Source of the DNA: Pseudomonadota bacterium
Lineage (GTDB): Bacteria > Pseudomonadota > Alphaproteobacteria > Rhizobiales > Kaistiaceae
Direction of reading: 5' to 3'
NCBI GenBank assembly: GCA_023433185.1
Contig: JAEZEN010000239.1
Location: 1 to 5,027 of the forward strand
Length of the DNA: 5,027 nt
Below, piece by piece: positions 1 through 4,898 of this stretch. The position numbers and the translations under genes were made by a program. Every line of letters begins with the position of its first letter. Position 1 is the stretch's first letter. The notes under the pieces are model-generated. The model made no database searches, was not told the DNA's origin, and saw only the letters and a list, made by a program, of their open reading frames with translations.

Positions 1-183
1 CGCGACGGCGACGAGGGCCGCCTGTTCTGGGCGGCGGAGGGCGGCGCCGAGACCGCCGATCCCGGCTTCGATCCGCATCTCGCGCCCGACCCGACGCCGC
101 TCTGGAACATCCTCGACTGGACGCCGGAGGGTCGCGGGACCGACTGGTATCCGAAGCTCGATTACCCGGCCGACGGCCGCTGA
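1..183 (+). CDS. C-terminal fragment of a probable DUF899 (thioredoxin-like) protein
   Basis: Reading frame 1 is open from the window edge to a TGA at 181-183 and gives 60 residues; the start lies outside the window. The tail contains PLWNILDWTPEGRGTDWYP, which resembles the conserved C-terminal segment of DUF899 proteins (pattern PLWN-x-x-D-x-TPEGRG-x-DW) as I recall it. DUF899 is a poorly characterised family of predicted thioredoxin-like, dithiol-disulfide oxidoreductase-type proteins. The N-terminal half, which would carry any thioredoxin-like active site, is not visible, so redox function cannot be judged. The next gene begins 31 bases downstream on the same strand, so this is probably the upstream member of the same operon. 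I am confident that the stretch is coding, and only moderately confident of the family. Confidence 0.62.
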   Translation, partial: RDGDEGRLFWAAEGGAETADPGFDPHLAPDPTPLWNILDWTPEGRGTDWYPKLDYPADGR

Positions 184-214
184 CCTTCAATCACCGATTC
201 CAGGGGAGACCGAC

Positions 215-649
215 ATGTCCAGGATGATTTTCGTGAACCTGCCCGTTGCCGACCTGCCGAAGGCCAAGGCCTTTTACGAGGCGATCGGCTTCGTGAACAA
301 TCCGCAGTTCACCGACGAGACCGCGGCCTGCATGGTGCTGACCGACACGATCTACGTGATGCTGCTCACCCACGAGAAGTTCGCCCAATTCTCGTCGCGG
401 GAGATCGCCGACGCGCACAGGACCGCGCAGATGTCGCTCGCCTTGTCCTGCGACGACCGCGCTTCGGTCGACGAGATGACCGAGGCCGCGCTCGCGGCGG
501 GCGGCAGCGAGGCGCACCCGTCGGAGGATCTCGGCTTCATGTACAGCCGCGCCTTCTACGATCCCGACGGCCACGGCTGGGGCCCGTTCCACATGGACAT
601 GGCCGCCTTGGAGGCGATGGGCGAGCAGCCCGAGCCGGCGAACGCCTGA
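215..649 (+). CDS. VOC family protein (COG3607-type glyoxalase/bleomycin-resistance fold)
   Basis: A 144-residue single-domain cytosolic protein, the usual length for a VOC protein built from two beta-alpha-beta-beta-beta modules. Module 1 opens with FVNLPVADLPKAKAFYEAIGF (residues 6-26), the classic VOC strand-helix signature. Module 2 ends with FYDPDGHGWGPFHMD (114-128), matching the 'DPDGH-x-W' turn of COG3607 proteins annotated as lactoylglutathione-lyase-related. Family members bind a metal or small molecule in the barrel formed by the two modules. Here the usual first ligand position holds Asn8, and the usual Glu after the Trp of the DPDGH-W motif is Gly123, so true glyoxalase I activity is doubtful. 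The ATG is preceded by AGGGGAGA at 202-209. The gene lies 31 bases after the DUF899-like gene and 24 bases before another VOC gene. Substrate unknown. Confidence 0.9.
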   Translation: MSRMIFVNLPVADLPKAKAFYEAIGFVNNPQFTDETAACMVLTDTIYVMLLTHEKFAQFSSREIADAHRTAQMSLALSCDDRASVDEMTEAALAAGGSEAHPSEDLGFMYSRAFYDPDGHGWGPFHMDMAALEAMGEQPEPANA

Positions 650-673
650 CCCTCCGAGTGAAAGGATGACGAC

Positions 674-1156
674 ATGGCAGAGATCAGCAACCGGACGCCG
701 ACGCTGACGCCGCACATCGTCTGTGCGGGCGCAGCCGAGGCGATCGACTTCTACAAGAAGGCCTTCGGGGCCGAGGAGCTGATGCGCGTGCCCGGCGAGG
801 ACGGCAAGCTCATGCACGCCGCGCTCAGCATCGACGGAGCGATGCTGATGCTGGTCGACGAGAACCGGGAGTGGGGCATCCAGTCCCCGCTGTCGCTCGG
901 CGGCAGCCCGGTCACGCTGCATATCAGCGTGCCGGATGCCGACGCGGCGATCGCAAAGGCGGAGGCCGCCGGTGCGACGGTCACCCTTGCCGCGCACGAC
1001 GCCTTCTGGGGCGATCGCTACGGCCAGGTGAAGGACCCGTTCGGCCACAACTGGTCGTTCGCCCATCCCCTGCGCGATACGGTGATGAGCGAGGACGAAT
1101 TGCGCGCGGCGGCGAGGGACGCGATGTGCGGCCAGGCGCCCGAGCCGGCGGCCTGA
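674..1156 (+). CDS. PhnB-like VOC family protein
   Basis: 160 residues with a single VOC domain of the PhnB-like (COG2764) group, spanning about residues 10-132. Visible hallmarks are TPHIVCAGAAEAIDFYKKAF (12-31), the GKLMHAALSIDG segment (44-55), the GGSPVTLHISV strand (76-86) and the FWGDRYGQVKDPFGHNWSFA block (111-130), which matches the family consensus closely. His14, His48 and His125 lie where this group commonly has pocket residues. A charged helical tail (133-160) follows and ends in PEPAA, much like the end of the preceding VOC protein. The group is related to bleomycin- and fosfomycin-resistance proteins, but most members have no known substrate. AAAGGA at 661-666 gives a reasonable ribosome-binding site. 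It is probably co-transcribed with the flanking VOC and GST genes. Confidence 0.92.
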   Translation: MAEISNRTPTLTPHIVCAGAAEAIDFYKKAFGAEELMRVPGEDGKLMHAALSIDGAMLMLVDENREWGIQSPLSLGGSPVTLHISVPDADAAIAKAEAAGATVTLAAHDAFWGDRYGQVKDPFGHNWSFAHPLRDTVMSEDELRAAARDAMCGQAPEPAA

Positions 1157-1171
1157 AGCGACGGCAGCGCC

Positions 1172-1837
1172 ATGACGAAGCCCCTGGTCACGAGCTACGA
1201 CTGGTCGCCCGACGAGGGCGGCGGCCTGGTGCGCGACATGCGCGTGCGCTGGGCGCTCGAGGAGGTCGGCCAGCCCTATGACGTGCGTTATCTGTCCTGG
1301 GGCGAGCAGAAGCAGCCGGCGCACCGTGCCCGCAATCCGTTCGGGCAGGTGCCGACCTATGAGGAGGACGGGCTCGTCCTCTTCGAATCCGGCGCGATCG
1401 TCCTGCACATCGCGGAGACCCGCCCCGGCCTGCTGCCGGAAGAGCCGGCTGGGCGGGCGCGGGCGATCGAGTGGATGTTTGCCGCGCTCAACACGGTCGA
1501 GCCGGTCGTCTGGGAGCTGATCATCGCGAAGATCATCGACGCGAAGGCGGAGTGGGCCGAGGAGCGGCTGCCGAGCGTGATGGGCCGGCTGCACGAGCGG
1601 CTGGCGGAATTGTCGGTGCGGCTCGGCGATGCGGAGTGGCTCGACGGGACGTTCAGCGCCGGCGACCTCCTGATGGTGCAGGTGCTGCGCAATCTCGGCC
1701 GCTCGGCTATCCTCGCCGATTATCCCAACCTCGCCGCCTATGTCGCGCGGGGCGAGGCGCGGCCCGCCTTCGGGCGCGCGCTCGAGGCGCTCCGGGCCGG
1801 CCAGACCGCCGGACGTCCGGCCGACTGGCCATATTGA
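1172..1837 (+). CDS. Glutathione S-transferase family protein
   Basis: 221 residues, a typical soluble GST length. The N-terminal thioredoxin-like domain (about 4-84) contains LVRDMRVRWALEEVGQPY (19-36) and NPFGQVPTYEEDGLVLFESG (55-74). In the latter, Val60-Pro61 is the glutathione-backbone-binding cis-proline turn and Glu72-Ser73 contacts the gamma-glutamyl group in known GSTs. The all-helical C-terminal domain (about 93-205) carries GTFSAGDLLM (159-168), the N-capping box S-x-x-D typical of the fold. The protein has no cysteine, which excludes a beta-class Cys mechanism; Tyr9 and Ser12 are the nearest candidates for activating glutathione, and which one acts is unclear. GSTs conjugate or reduce electrophiles using glutathione. 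The ribosome-binding site is weak, and the start lies only 15 bases after the previous stop, so translational coupling is likely. A 32-bp dyad covers the last codons. Confidence 0.92.
   Translation: MTKPLVTSYDWSPDEGGGLVRDMRVRWALEEVGQPYDVRYLSWGEQKQPAHRARNPFGQVPTYEEDGLVLFESGAIVLHIAETRPGLLPEEPAGRARAIEWMFAALNTVEPVVWELIIAKIIDAKAEWAEERLPSVMGRLHERLAELSVRLGDAEWLDGTFSAGDLLMVQVLRNLGRSAILADYPNLAAYVARGEARPAFGRALEALRAGQTAGRPADWPY
1799..1830. repeat. 32-bp interrupted palindrome at the end of the GST gene
   Basis: A perfect 14-bp palindrome, GCCGGACGTCCGGC (1808-1821), is nested inside outer arms GGCCAG (1799-1804) and CTGGCC (1825-1830). Both share the centre between 1814 and 1815. Of 16 opposed positions, 14 pair; only 1805/1824 and 1807/1822 do not. 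It lies over the final codons of the GST gene (stop 1835-1837). No T-run follows, so it is not a standard intrinsic terminator. It could fold in mRNA as a processing or stabilising hairpin, or simply reflect GC-rich coding sequence. Confidence 0.5.
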
Positions 1838-1862
1838 ATCGGTGGGCAACCAGACAGGGATG

Positions 1863-1870
1863 AAGGAGAG
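1863..1870 (+). promoter_or_regulatory. Strong Shine-Dalgarno for the DUF1428 gene
   Basis: AAGGAGAG sits five bases upstream of the ATG at 1876 and fixes that start. It is among the best ribosome-binding sites in the run and contrasts with the weak one in front of the GST gene, so the DUF1428 protein may be translated independently of its neighbour. Confidence 0.75.
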
Positions 1871-1875
1871 AGACG

Positions 1876-2595
1876 ATGACCTATGTGGAAGGGTTCGTGG
1901 CGGCGGTGCCGAACGAGAACAAGGAGGCGTTTCGCGAGCAGGCCGCCGGCTTCACGCCGCTGTTCAGGGAAATGGGCGTCCGGCGCCAGGTCGAATGCTG
2001 GGGCGACGACGTCCCGCACGGCAAGCTGACCGACTTCTACGGGGCCGTCCAGGCGAAGGATGACGAGACGGTCGTCTTCGCCTGGTTCGAATATCCCGAC
2101 AAGGCGACGCGCGATGCCGCCAACGAGAAGATGCGCAGCGATCCCCGGATGCAGCCGACCGGCGACAATCCGTTCGATGGCCAGCGCATGATCATCGGCG
2201 GCTTCGACTCGATCGTCGACGAGCGGGCCGAGGGCGTGGGCAATTATGTCGACGGCTACGTCCTGCCCGTGCCCGAAGGAAAGAAGGACGCCTATCTGGC
2301 AATGGCGCAGAAGGCGGCCGGCAAGTTCCGCGAATATGGCGCGGTCCGCGTGGTCGAGGCCTGGGGCGACGATGTGCCCGAAGGCAAGGTCACCGACTAT
2401 CAGCGCGCGGTGAAGGCCGAGGACGGCGAGGGCATCATCTTTTCCTGGGTCGAGTGGCCCGACAAGGCGACCCGCGACAAGGGCTGGGAGAAGATGATGT
2501 CGGACCCCGACATGCAGCCCGACGGCGAGATGCCGTTCGACGGCAAAAGGATGTTCTGGGGCGGCTTCCGCCCGCTCGTCGACACCGCCGCCTGA
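1876..2595 (+). CDS. Tandem DUF1428 domain protein
   Basis: 239 residues made of two consecutive DUF1428 domains (about 3-114 and 124-235). A usual family member is a single domain of roughly 120 residues. Each copy has the family landmarks: Y-V-[ED]-G-[FY]-V at the start, WGDDVP-x-GK (42-50 and 163-171), W-x-E-x-PDKATRD (70-80 and 191-201), and PFDG-[QK]-RM followed by GGF near the end. The copies align without a gap at a fixed offset of 121 residues, and about half of the positions are identical. DUF1428 has, to my knowledge, a ferredoxin-like alpha/beta fold that normally dimerises, so a fused pair could form the barrel within one chain. No reaction is established for the family. It is probably cytosolic, as there is no signal peptide. 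It is followed by a hairpin with a T-rich tail. Confidence 0.93.
   Translation: MTYVEGFVAAVPNENKEAFREQAAGFTPLFREMGVRRQVECWGDDVPHGKLTDFYGAVQAKDDETVVFAWFEYPDKATRDAANEKMRSDPRMQPTGDNPFDGQRMIIGGFDSIVDERAEGVGNYVDGYVLPVPEGKKDAYLAMAQKAAGKFREYGAVRVVEAWGDDVPEGKVTDYQRAVKAEDGEGIIFSWVEWPDKATRDKGWEKMMSDPDMQPDGEMPFDGKRMFWGGFRPLVDTAA
1882..2580 (+). repeat. Internal tandem duplication encoding two DUF1428 domains
   Basis: Copy 1 (1882-2217) and copy 2 (2245-2580) are offset by exactly 363 bases and need no insertion or deletion to align at protein level. Short nucleotide stretches are still nearly identical, such as GACAAGGCGAC at 2098 and 2461, but most third positions differ. The duplication is therefore old and kept by protein function rather than recent. 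Confidence 0.8.
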
Positions 2596-2606
2596 CGACC
2601 CCCACG

Positions 2607-2640
2607 GTGCGCCGCCCGCCGCGGCGGCGCACTTTCTTTC
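2607..2640 (+). terminator. Rho-independent terminator or attenuator inside the gene run
   Basis: A perfect 10-bp GC-rich stem, GTGCGCCGCC (2607-2616) pairing with GGCGGCGCAC (2623-2632) around a 6-base loop, is followed directly by TTTCTTTC (2633-2640). This is the layout of an intrinsic terminator for + strand transcription. It starts 11 bases after the DUF1428 stop. The T-rich tail ends at the Shine-Dalgarno of the next gene, so read-through transcripts would carry a hairpin close to that ribosome-binding site. The tract is broken by a C, so termination may be only partial. Confidence 0.72.
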
Positions 2641-2644
2641 GGAG
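2641..2644 (+). promoter_or_regulatory. Shine-Dalgarno fixing the tandem-VOC start
   Basis: GGAG lies seven bases before the ATG at 2652. It decides the start against an in-frame ATG at 2454, which would overlap the DUF1428 gene, run through the terminator hairpin and add 66 arginine-rich residues with no VOC character. Confidence 0.75.
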
Positions 2645-2651
2645 ACTTTTG

Positions 2652-3437
2652 ATGACCCTGCAGGGCAGCTGGATCTGGTACGAGCTGATGACGCCCGACG
2701 CGGACGGCGCGAAGGCCTTCTACGACCGCGTGGTCGGCTGGACGATCCAGACCATGCATGGCGACGACAAGGGCTACGGCTTCATCAACACCGCCGACGG
2801 CGGGATGACGGGCGGCGTGCTGCATCTGACCGAGGAGATGCAGCAGCACGGCGCCCGGCCCTGCTGGATCGGCTATGTCGGCGTCGACGACGTCGATGCG
2901 AGCCTCGGCGCGGTCGAGGCGGCGGGCGGCAGGGTGGTGATGCCGGCGCGGGACATCGAGATGGCCGGGCGGATCGCGATGGTGACCGATCCCAATGGCG
3001 CGCCCTTCTACATCATGACCCCGACGCCGCCGCCCGGCGGCGGCGAGAGCACGGCCTTCTCGCCGACGCTGCCGGGCCGCTGCGCCTGGAACGAGCTGCT
3101 GGGGGCCGACCAGCAGGCGGCGATCGACTTCTATACCGGCCTGTTCGGGTGGAGCCTGCCCGAGCCGATGGATATGGGCCCGATGGGCACCTACCAGTTC
3201 GTCGCCCATGACGGCGTCACCATCGGCGCGATCATGCGCAAGCCCGAGCAGGCGCCGGTCTCCGCCTGGACCCATTATTTCCGCGTCGCCGACATCGACG
3301 CCGCGAAGGCGGCCGCCGAGGCCGGCGGCGGCCGGATCATGACGGGTCCGATGGAGGTGCCGGGGGGCGACTGGATCATCCAGGGCACGGACCCGCAGGG
3401 CGCCTTCTTTGCGCTCGTGGGCGCCAAGCAGAATTAA
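2652..3437 (+). CDS. Tandem VOC domain protein (CFP30B/COG3324 type)
   Basis: 261 residues with two VOC domains, about 5-124 and 143-258, joined by a flexible Pro/Gly linker ([12 protein letters not shown], 123-134). Domain 1 opens with [20 protein letters not shown] (6-25) and ends [11 protein letters not shown] (112-122). Domain 2 opens [18 protein letters not shown] (144-161) and ends [12 protein letters not shown] (246-257). The paired 'W-x-E-L' strand and the 'DPxGA-x-F' ending are characteristic of the COG3324 family, which includes the mycobacterial 27-kDa antigen CFP30B and hydroxylase-annotated homologues in Streptomyces. Biochemical roles are mostly unknown. Both domains are complete, so the length is normal. 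The stop codon overlaps the ribosome-binding site of the next gene, so translation of the two is probably coupled. The upstream hairpin may make its expression differ from that of the first genes. Confidence 0.92.
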   Translation: MTLQGSWIWYELMTPDADGAKAFYDRVVGWTIQTMHGDDKGYGFINTADGGMTGGVLHLTEEMQQHGARPCWIGYVGVDDVDASLGAVEAAGGRVVMPARDIEMAGRIAMVTDPNGAPFYIMTPTPPPGGGESTAFSPTLPGRCAWNELLGADQQAAIDFYTGLFGWSLPEPMDMGPMGTYQFVAHDGVTIGAIMRKPEQAPVSAWTHYFRVADIDAAKAAAEAGGGRIMTGPMEVPGGDWIIQGTDPQGAFFALVGAKQN

Positions 3438-3443
3438 GGAGAG
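3436..3443 (+). promoter_or_regulatory. Shine-Dalgarno overlapping the upstream stop codon
   Basis: AAGGAGAG includes the last two bases of the TAA stop at 3435-3437 and sits five bases before the ATG at 3449. Ribosomes finishing the tandem-VOC gene would stop on this site, which suggests coupled translation of the two genes. Confidence 0.75.
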
Positions 3444-3448
3444 AGAAT

Positions 3449-3949
3449 ATGACCGACAGCAAGCTCGTCACCTGCCTGTGGTTCGACCATGGCGAGGCCC
3501 GCAAGGCCGCGGAATTCTACGCGGCAACCTTCCCCGACAGCCATGTCGGCCGGGTCAACAGCGCGCCGGGGGACTTTCCCGGCGGTTCGGAAGGGGCCGA
3601 GCTGACGGTGGAGTTCACCGTGCTCGGCCGGGACTTCGTCGGTCTCAACGGTGGGCCCAACTTCAAGCCCAACGAGGCGGTGAGCTTCATGGTCGTCACC
3701 GAGACCCAGGAAGAGACCGACCGCTACTGGGAAGCGATCACCGGCAATGGTGGCGAGGAGAGCGCCTGCGGCTGGTGCAGGGACCGCTGGGGTTTCTCCT
3801 GGCAGATCACCCCGCGCATCCTGCTCGAGGCGACGACCAGCTCGGACCAGGCGGCGGCGAAGCGGGCGTTCGAGGCGATGATGACGATGCGCAAGATCGA
3901 CATCGCGACGATCGAGCGCGCGTTCAAGGGTGAGACGGCGGACGCCTGA
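3449..3949 (+). CDS. PhnB-like VOC protein (3-demethylubiquinone-9 3-methyltransferase Pfam group)
   Basis: 166 residues matching the PF06983/COG3865 pattern along the whole length: [20 protein letters not shown] (8-27), the [20 protein letters not shown] run (51-70), the [11 protein letters not shown] strand (72-82), [20 protein letters not shown] (101-120) and the C-terminal [17 protein letters not shown] helix (143-159). The methyltransferase name is a historical Pfam label; the fold is a VOC/PhnB barrel, and no SAM-binding motif is present. The role is unknown. This is the last gene of the + strand run. Its stop (3947-3949) is two bases from the stop of the convergent peptidase gene, and no T-rich terminator lies between them. 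Confidence 0.92.
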   Translation: MTDSKLVTCLWFDHGEARKAAEFYAATFPDSHVGRVNSAPGDFPGGSEGAELTVEFTVLGRDFVGLNGGPNFKPNEAVSFMVVTETQEETDRYWEAITGNGGEESACGWCRDRWGFSWQITPRILLEATTSSDQAAAKRAFEAMMTMRKIDIATIERAFKGETADA

Positions 3950-3959
3950 GTTCAGGCGT
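3942..3959. repeat. Inverted repeat spanning two convergent stop codons
   Basis: ACGCCTGA (3942-3949) and TCAGGCGT (3952-3959) are perfect reverse complements around GT. The repeat exists because both converging genes end in GCC TGA, preceded on each strand by matching bases. RNA from either strand could form a 7-bp stem with a 4-base loop. No T-run follows on either side, so it is at best a weak bidirectional terminator. Confidence 0.5.
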
Positions 3960-4719
3960 AGCGCGAATTGACGCAGGGGCTCGTCGCCCCGCGACCGTTG
4001 GCGCCCCACTTGCGGTAGCCGTTCGAATCCACGTGGAAGCGCTCGCCGCTGTAGAAGCCGAGCCCGGTATTGTAGGCGCGGCCGTCGCGGGCATGGGCGG
4101 CGCAGACCTGGCGGACCATCTGCGCGCGGGTGACGCGGGGGTTCACCGGCGCAAGGTCCAGCGCGAAGAAGTTGCGGTGGGCACTCTGCGGGGCGCCCGC
4201 CGAGCAGCGGTTCAGCCGGTCGTTGCGATAGCCGGAGACGGCCTCGACATTGCCGAGCACGGGCTCGACCTCGTCGCGGATGAAGCGCAGGGTCGTGGTG
4301 ATGTGCGCCCACTTCTCGCGCGGGGCGACCTCGAAGCGCGCCGCGTTGCAGGCGCGCCAGGACGAGGAGGTCCGCACGAGCTGCCAGATGGGAATGACAT
4401 CATCGAGGCCCTGCGCGGCGAGATGCGCGCGGAACGCCTCAACATCGGCCCGGTGGCGCGGGTCGCTGGCGAGCCAGGCCTCGAAATCGGCGCGGGACTG
4501 GCCGGGAGCCATGTCGCCGCGCGTTTCCAGGGCAGGCGAGGCCACCTCGGGCACCGCCGGGCGGGACGGCAGCGCGCCGGCCTCAAGCGCCGAGCGCGGG
4601 GCAGCCGCCGGCTGCGCCGCGGGCGTGACCGGGGCCGGAATGTCGAGACGGGCATGGGCCGAAATCGGCACAAAGAGGAGCATTGCCGCAATCGCGGCCG
4701 CTCGAACAAATTGTCGCAT
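3952..4719 (-). CDS. Secreted peptidase M15-type (zinc D,D-carboxypeptidase-like) protein
   Basis: 255 residues from the ATG at 4719; a GTG at 4728 would add three residues, and neither has a clear Shine-Dalgarno. Residues 1-23 form a signal peptide: arginines, then AAAIAAMLLFVPISAHA ending in an A-x-A cleavage site. A Pro/Ala-rich linker follows (about 25-65). The catalytic domain lies at about 110-240 and carries the M15 zinc pattern: SAHRNFFALDL (179-189) supplies His181 and Asp188, and GERFHVDSNGYRKWG (225-239) supplies His229. The VEAVSGYRNDRLNR segment (158-171) is also typical. Cysteines at 124, 172, 206 and 249 could form two disulfides outside the cytoplasm. M15 enzymes cut D-amino-acid bonds in peptidoglycan, so a periplasmic cell-wall role is likely. 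The gene converges on the VOC run and is probably transcribed separately. Confidence 0.88.
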   Translation of the reverse strand: MRQFVRAAAIAAMLLFVPISAHARLDIPAPVTPAAQPAAAPRSALEAGALPSRPAVPEVASPALETRGDMAPGQSRADFEAWLASDPRHRADVEAFRAHLAAQGLDDVIPIWQLVRTSSSWRACNAARFEVAPREKWAHITTTLRFIRDEVEPVLGNVEAVSGYRNDRLNRCSAGAPQSAHRNFFALDLAPVNPRVTRAQMVRQVCAAHARDGRAYNTGLGFYSGERFHVDSNGYRKWGANGRGATSPCVNSRYA

Positions 4720-4741
4720 GGGGGCCACGTGGCGGGGCCCC
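4720..4741 (-). promoter_or_regulatory. GC-rich dyads abutting the peptidase start codon
   Basis: Directly upstream of the ATG at 4719 (read on the - strand) lie two palindromes, GGGGCCCC (4741-4734) and GCCACGTGGC (4733-4724). In RNA, GGGGCC (4741-4736) could also pair with GGCCCC (4726-4721), placing a stem one base from the ATG and putting the alternative GTG start near its loop. No Shine-Dalgarno is recognisable here. This may limit initiation or bind a regulator; neither is shown by sequence alone. Confidence 0.4.
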
Positions 4742-4898
4742 GTCGCCCATTCAACCCGAGTCCTTGCTGCACCGCGGCAAGGCGAGCCTGACGCAGGTTA
4801 AAGCGTGGAACGTTACGGGGCCGGACGGCCCGGTTCGTCGCGCATGGAACGAACGGCGCCGAATCGCTGCATGTCAGCTTTGCGCTAAGTCGTTGCGA
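4742..4898. other. Intergenic region upstream of the peptidase gene
   Basis: No convincing gene, tRNA or promoter consensus is visible. It holds short dyads: CCTTGC/GCAAGG (4762-4767 and 4777-4782), GGGCC/GGCCC (4818-4822 and 4827-4831) and GTTCGT/ACGAAC (4833-4838 and 4849-4854). None is followed by a T-run on the - strand, so none is a standard terminator for the gene that ends at 4899. The peptidase promoter probably lies here, but I cannot place its -35 and -10 boxes. Confidence 0.45.

Noticed and set aside
628..1150. A shared 13-base string, GCCCGAGCCGGCG, near the ends of the first two VOC genes (628-640 and 1138-1150), giving similar PEP-A tails
   Set aside because: The string is short and GC-rich and the flanks do not match, so coincidence or common tail composition explains it better than a repeat element.
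191..1849. A 552-codon open frame on the - strand opposite two VOC genes and the GST gene
   Set aside because: Its predicted protein is Arg/His/Leu/Asp-rich with no recognisable domain, which is typical of the antisense shadow of GC-rich genes. The + strand genes beneath it have clear families and ribosome-binding sites.
2454..2651. A 66-residue N-terminal extension of the tandem-VOC protein
   Set aside because: It would overlap the DUF1428 gene and read through the terminator hairpin, is arginine-rich, and is unnecessary because the ATG at 2652 has a good ribosome-binding site and begins the first VOC domain.
2400..3275. A 291-codon - strand open frame across the DUF1428 and tandem-VOC genes
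   Set aside because: It spans the end of one real gene and the start of another, runs antisense through the terminator hairpin and shows no family signature.
3434..4312. A 292-codon - strand open frame running from the peptidase region into the last VOC gene
   Set aside because: It is in a different frame from the peptidase gene, lacks a signal peptide or domain, and has the biased composition of a shadow frame.
4762..4782. The CCTTGC/GCAAGG dyad as a terminator or promoter element
   Set aside because: No T-run follows on either strand and no well-spaced -35/-10 pair can be placed around it, so I noted it only within the intergenic entry.
4033..4791. A 252-codon + strand open frame opposite the peptidase gene
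   Set aside because: Its Gly/Ala/Arg-rich composition mirrors the peptidase coding strand; the opposite strand has a signal peptide and a full zinc motif.
4813..4872. A 19-codon ATG-to-TAA open frame on the - strand between the edge gene and the peptidase
   Set aside because: It has only a weak upstream AAAG, shows no recognisable feature and is short enough to arise by chance.
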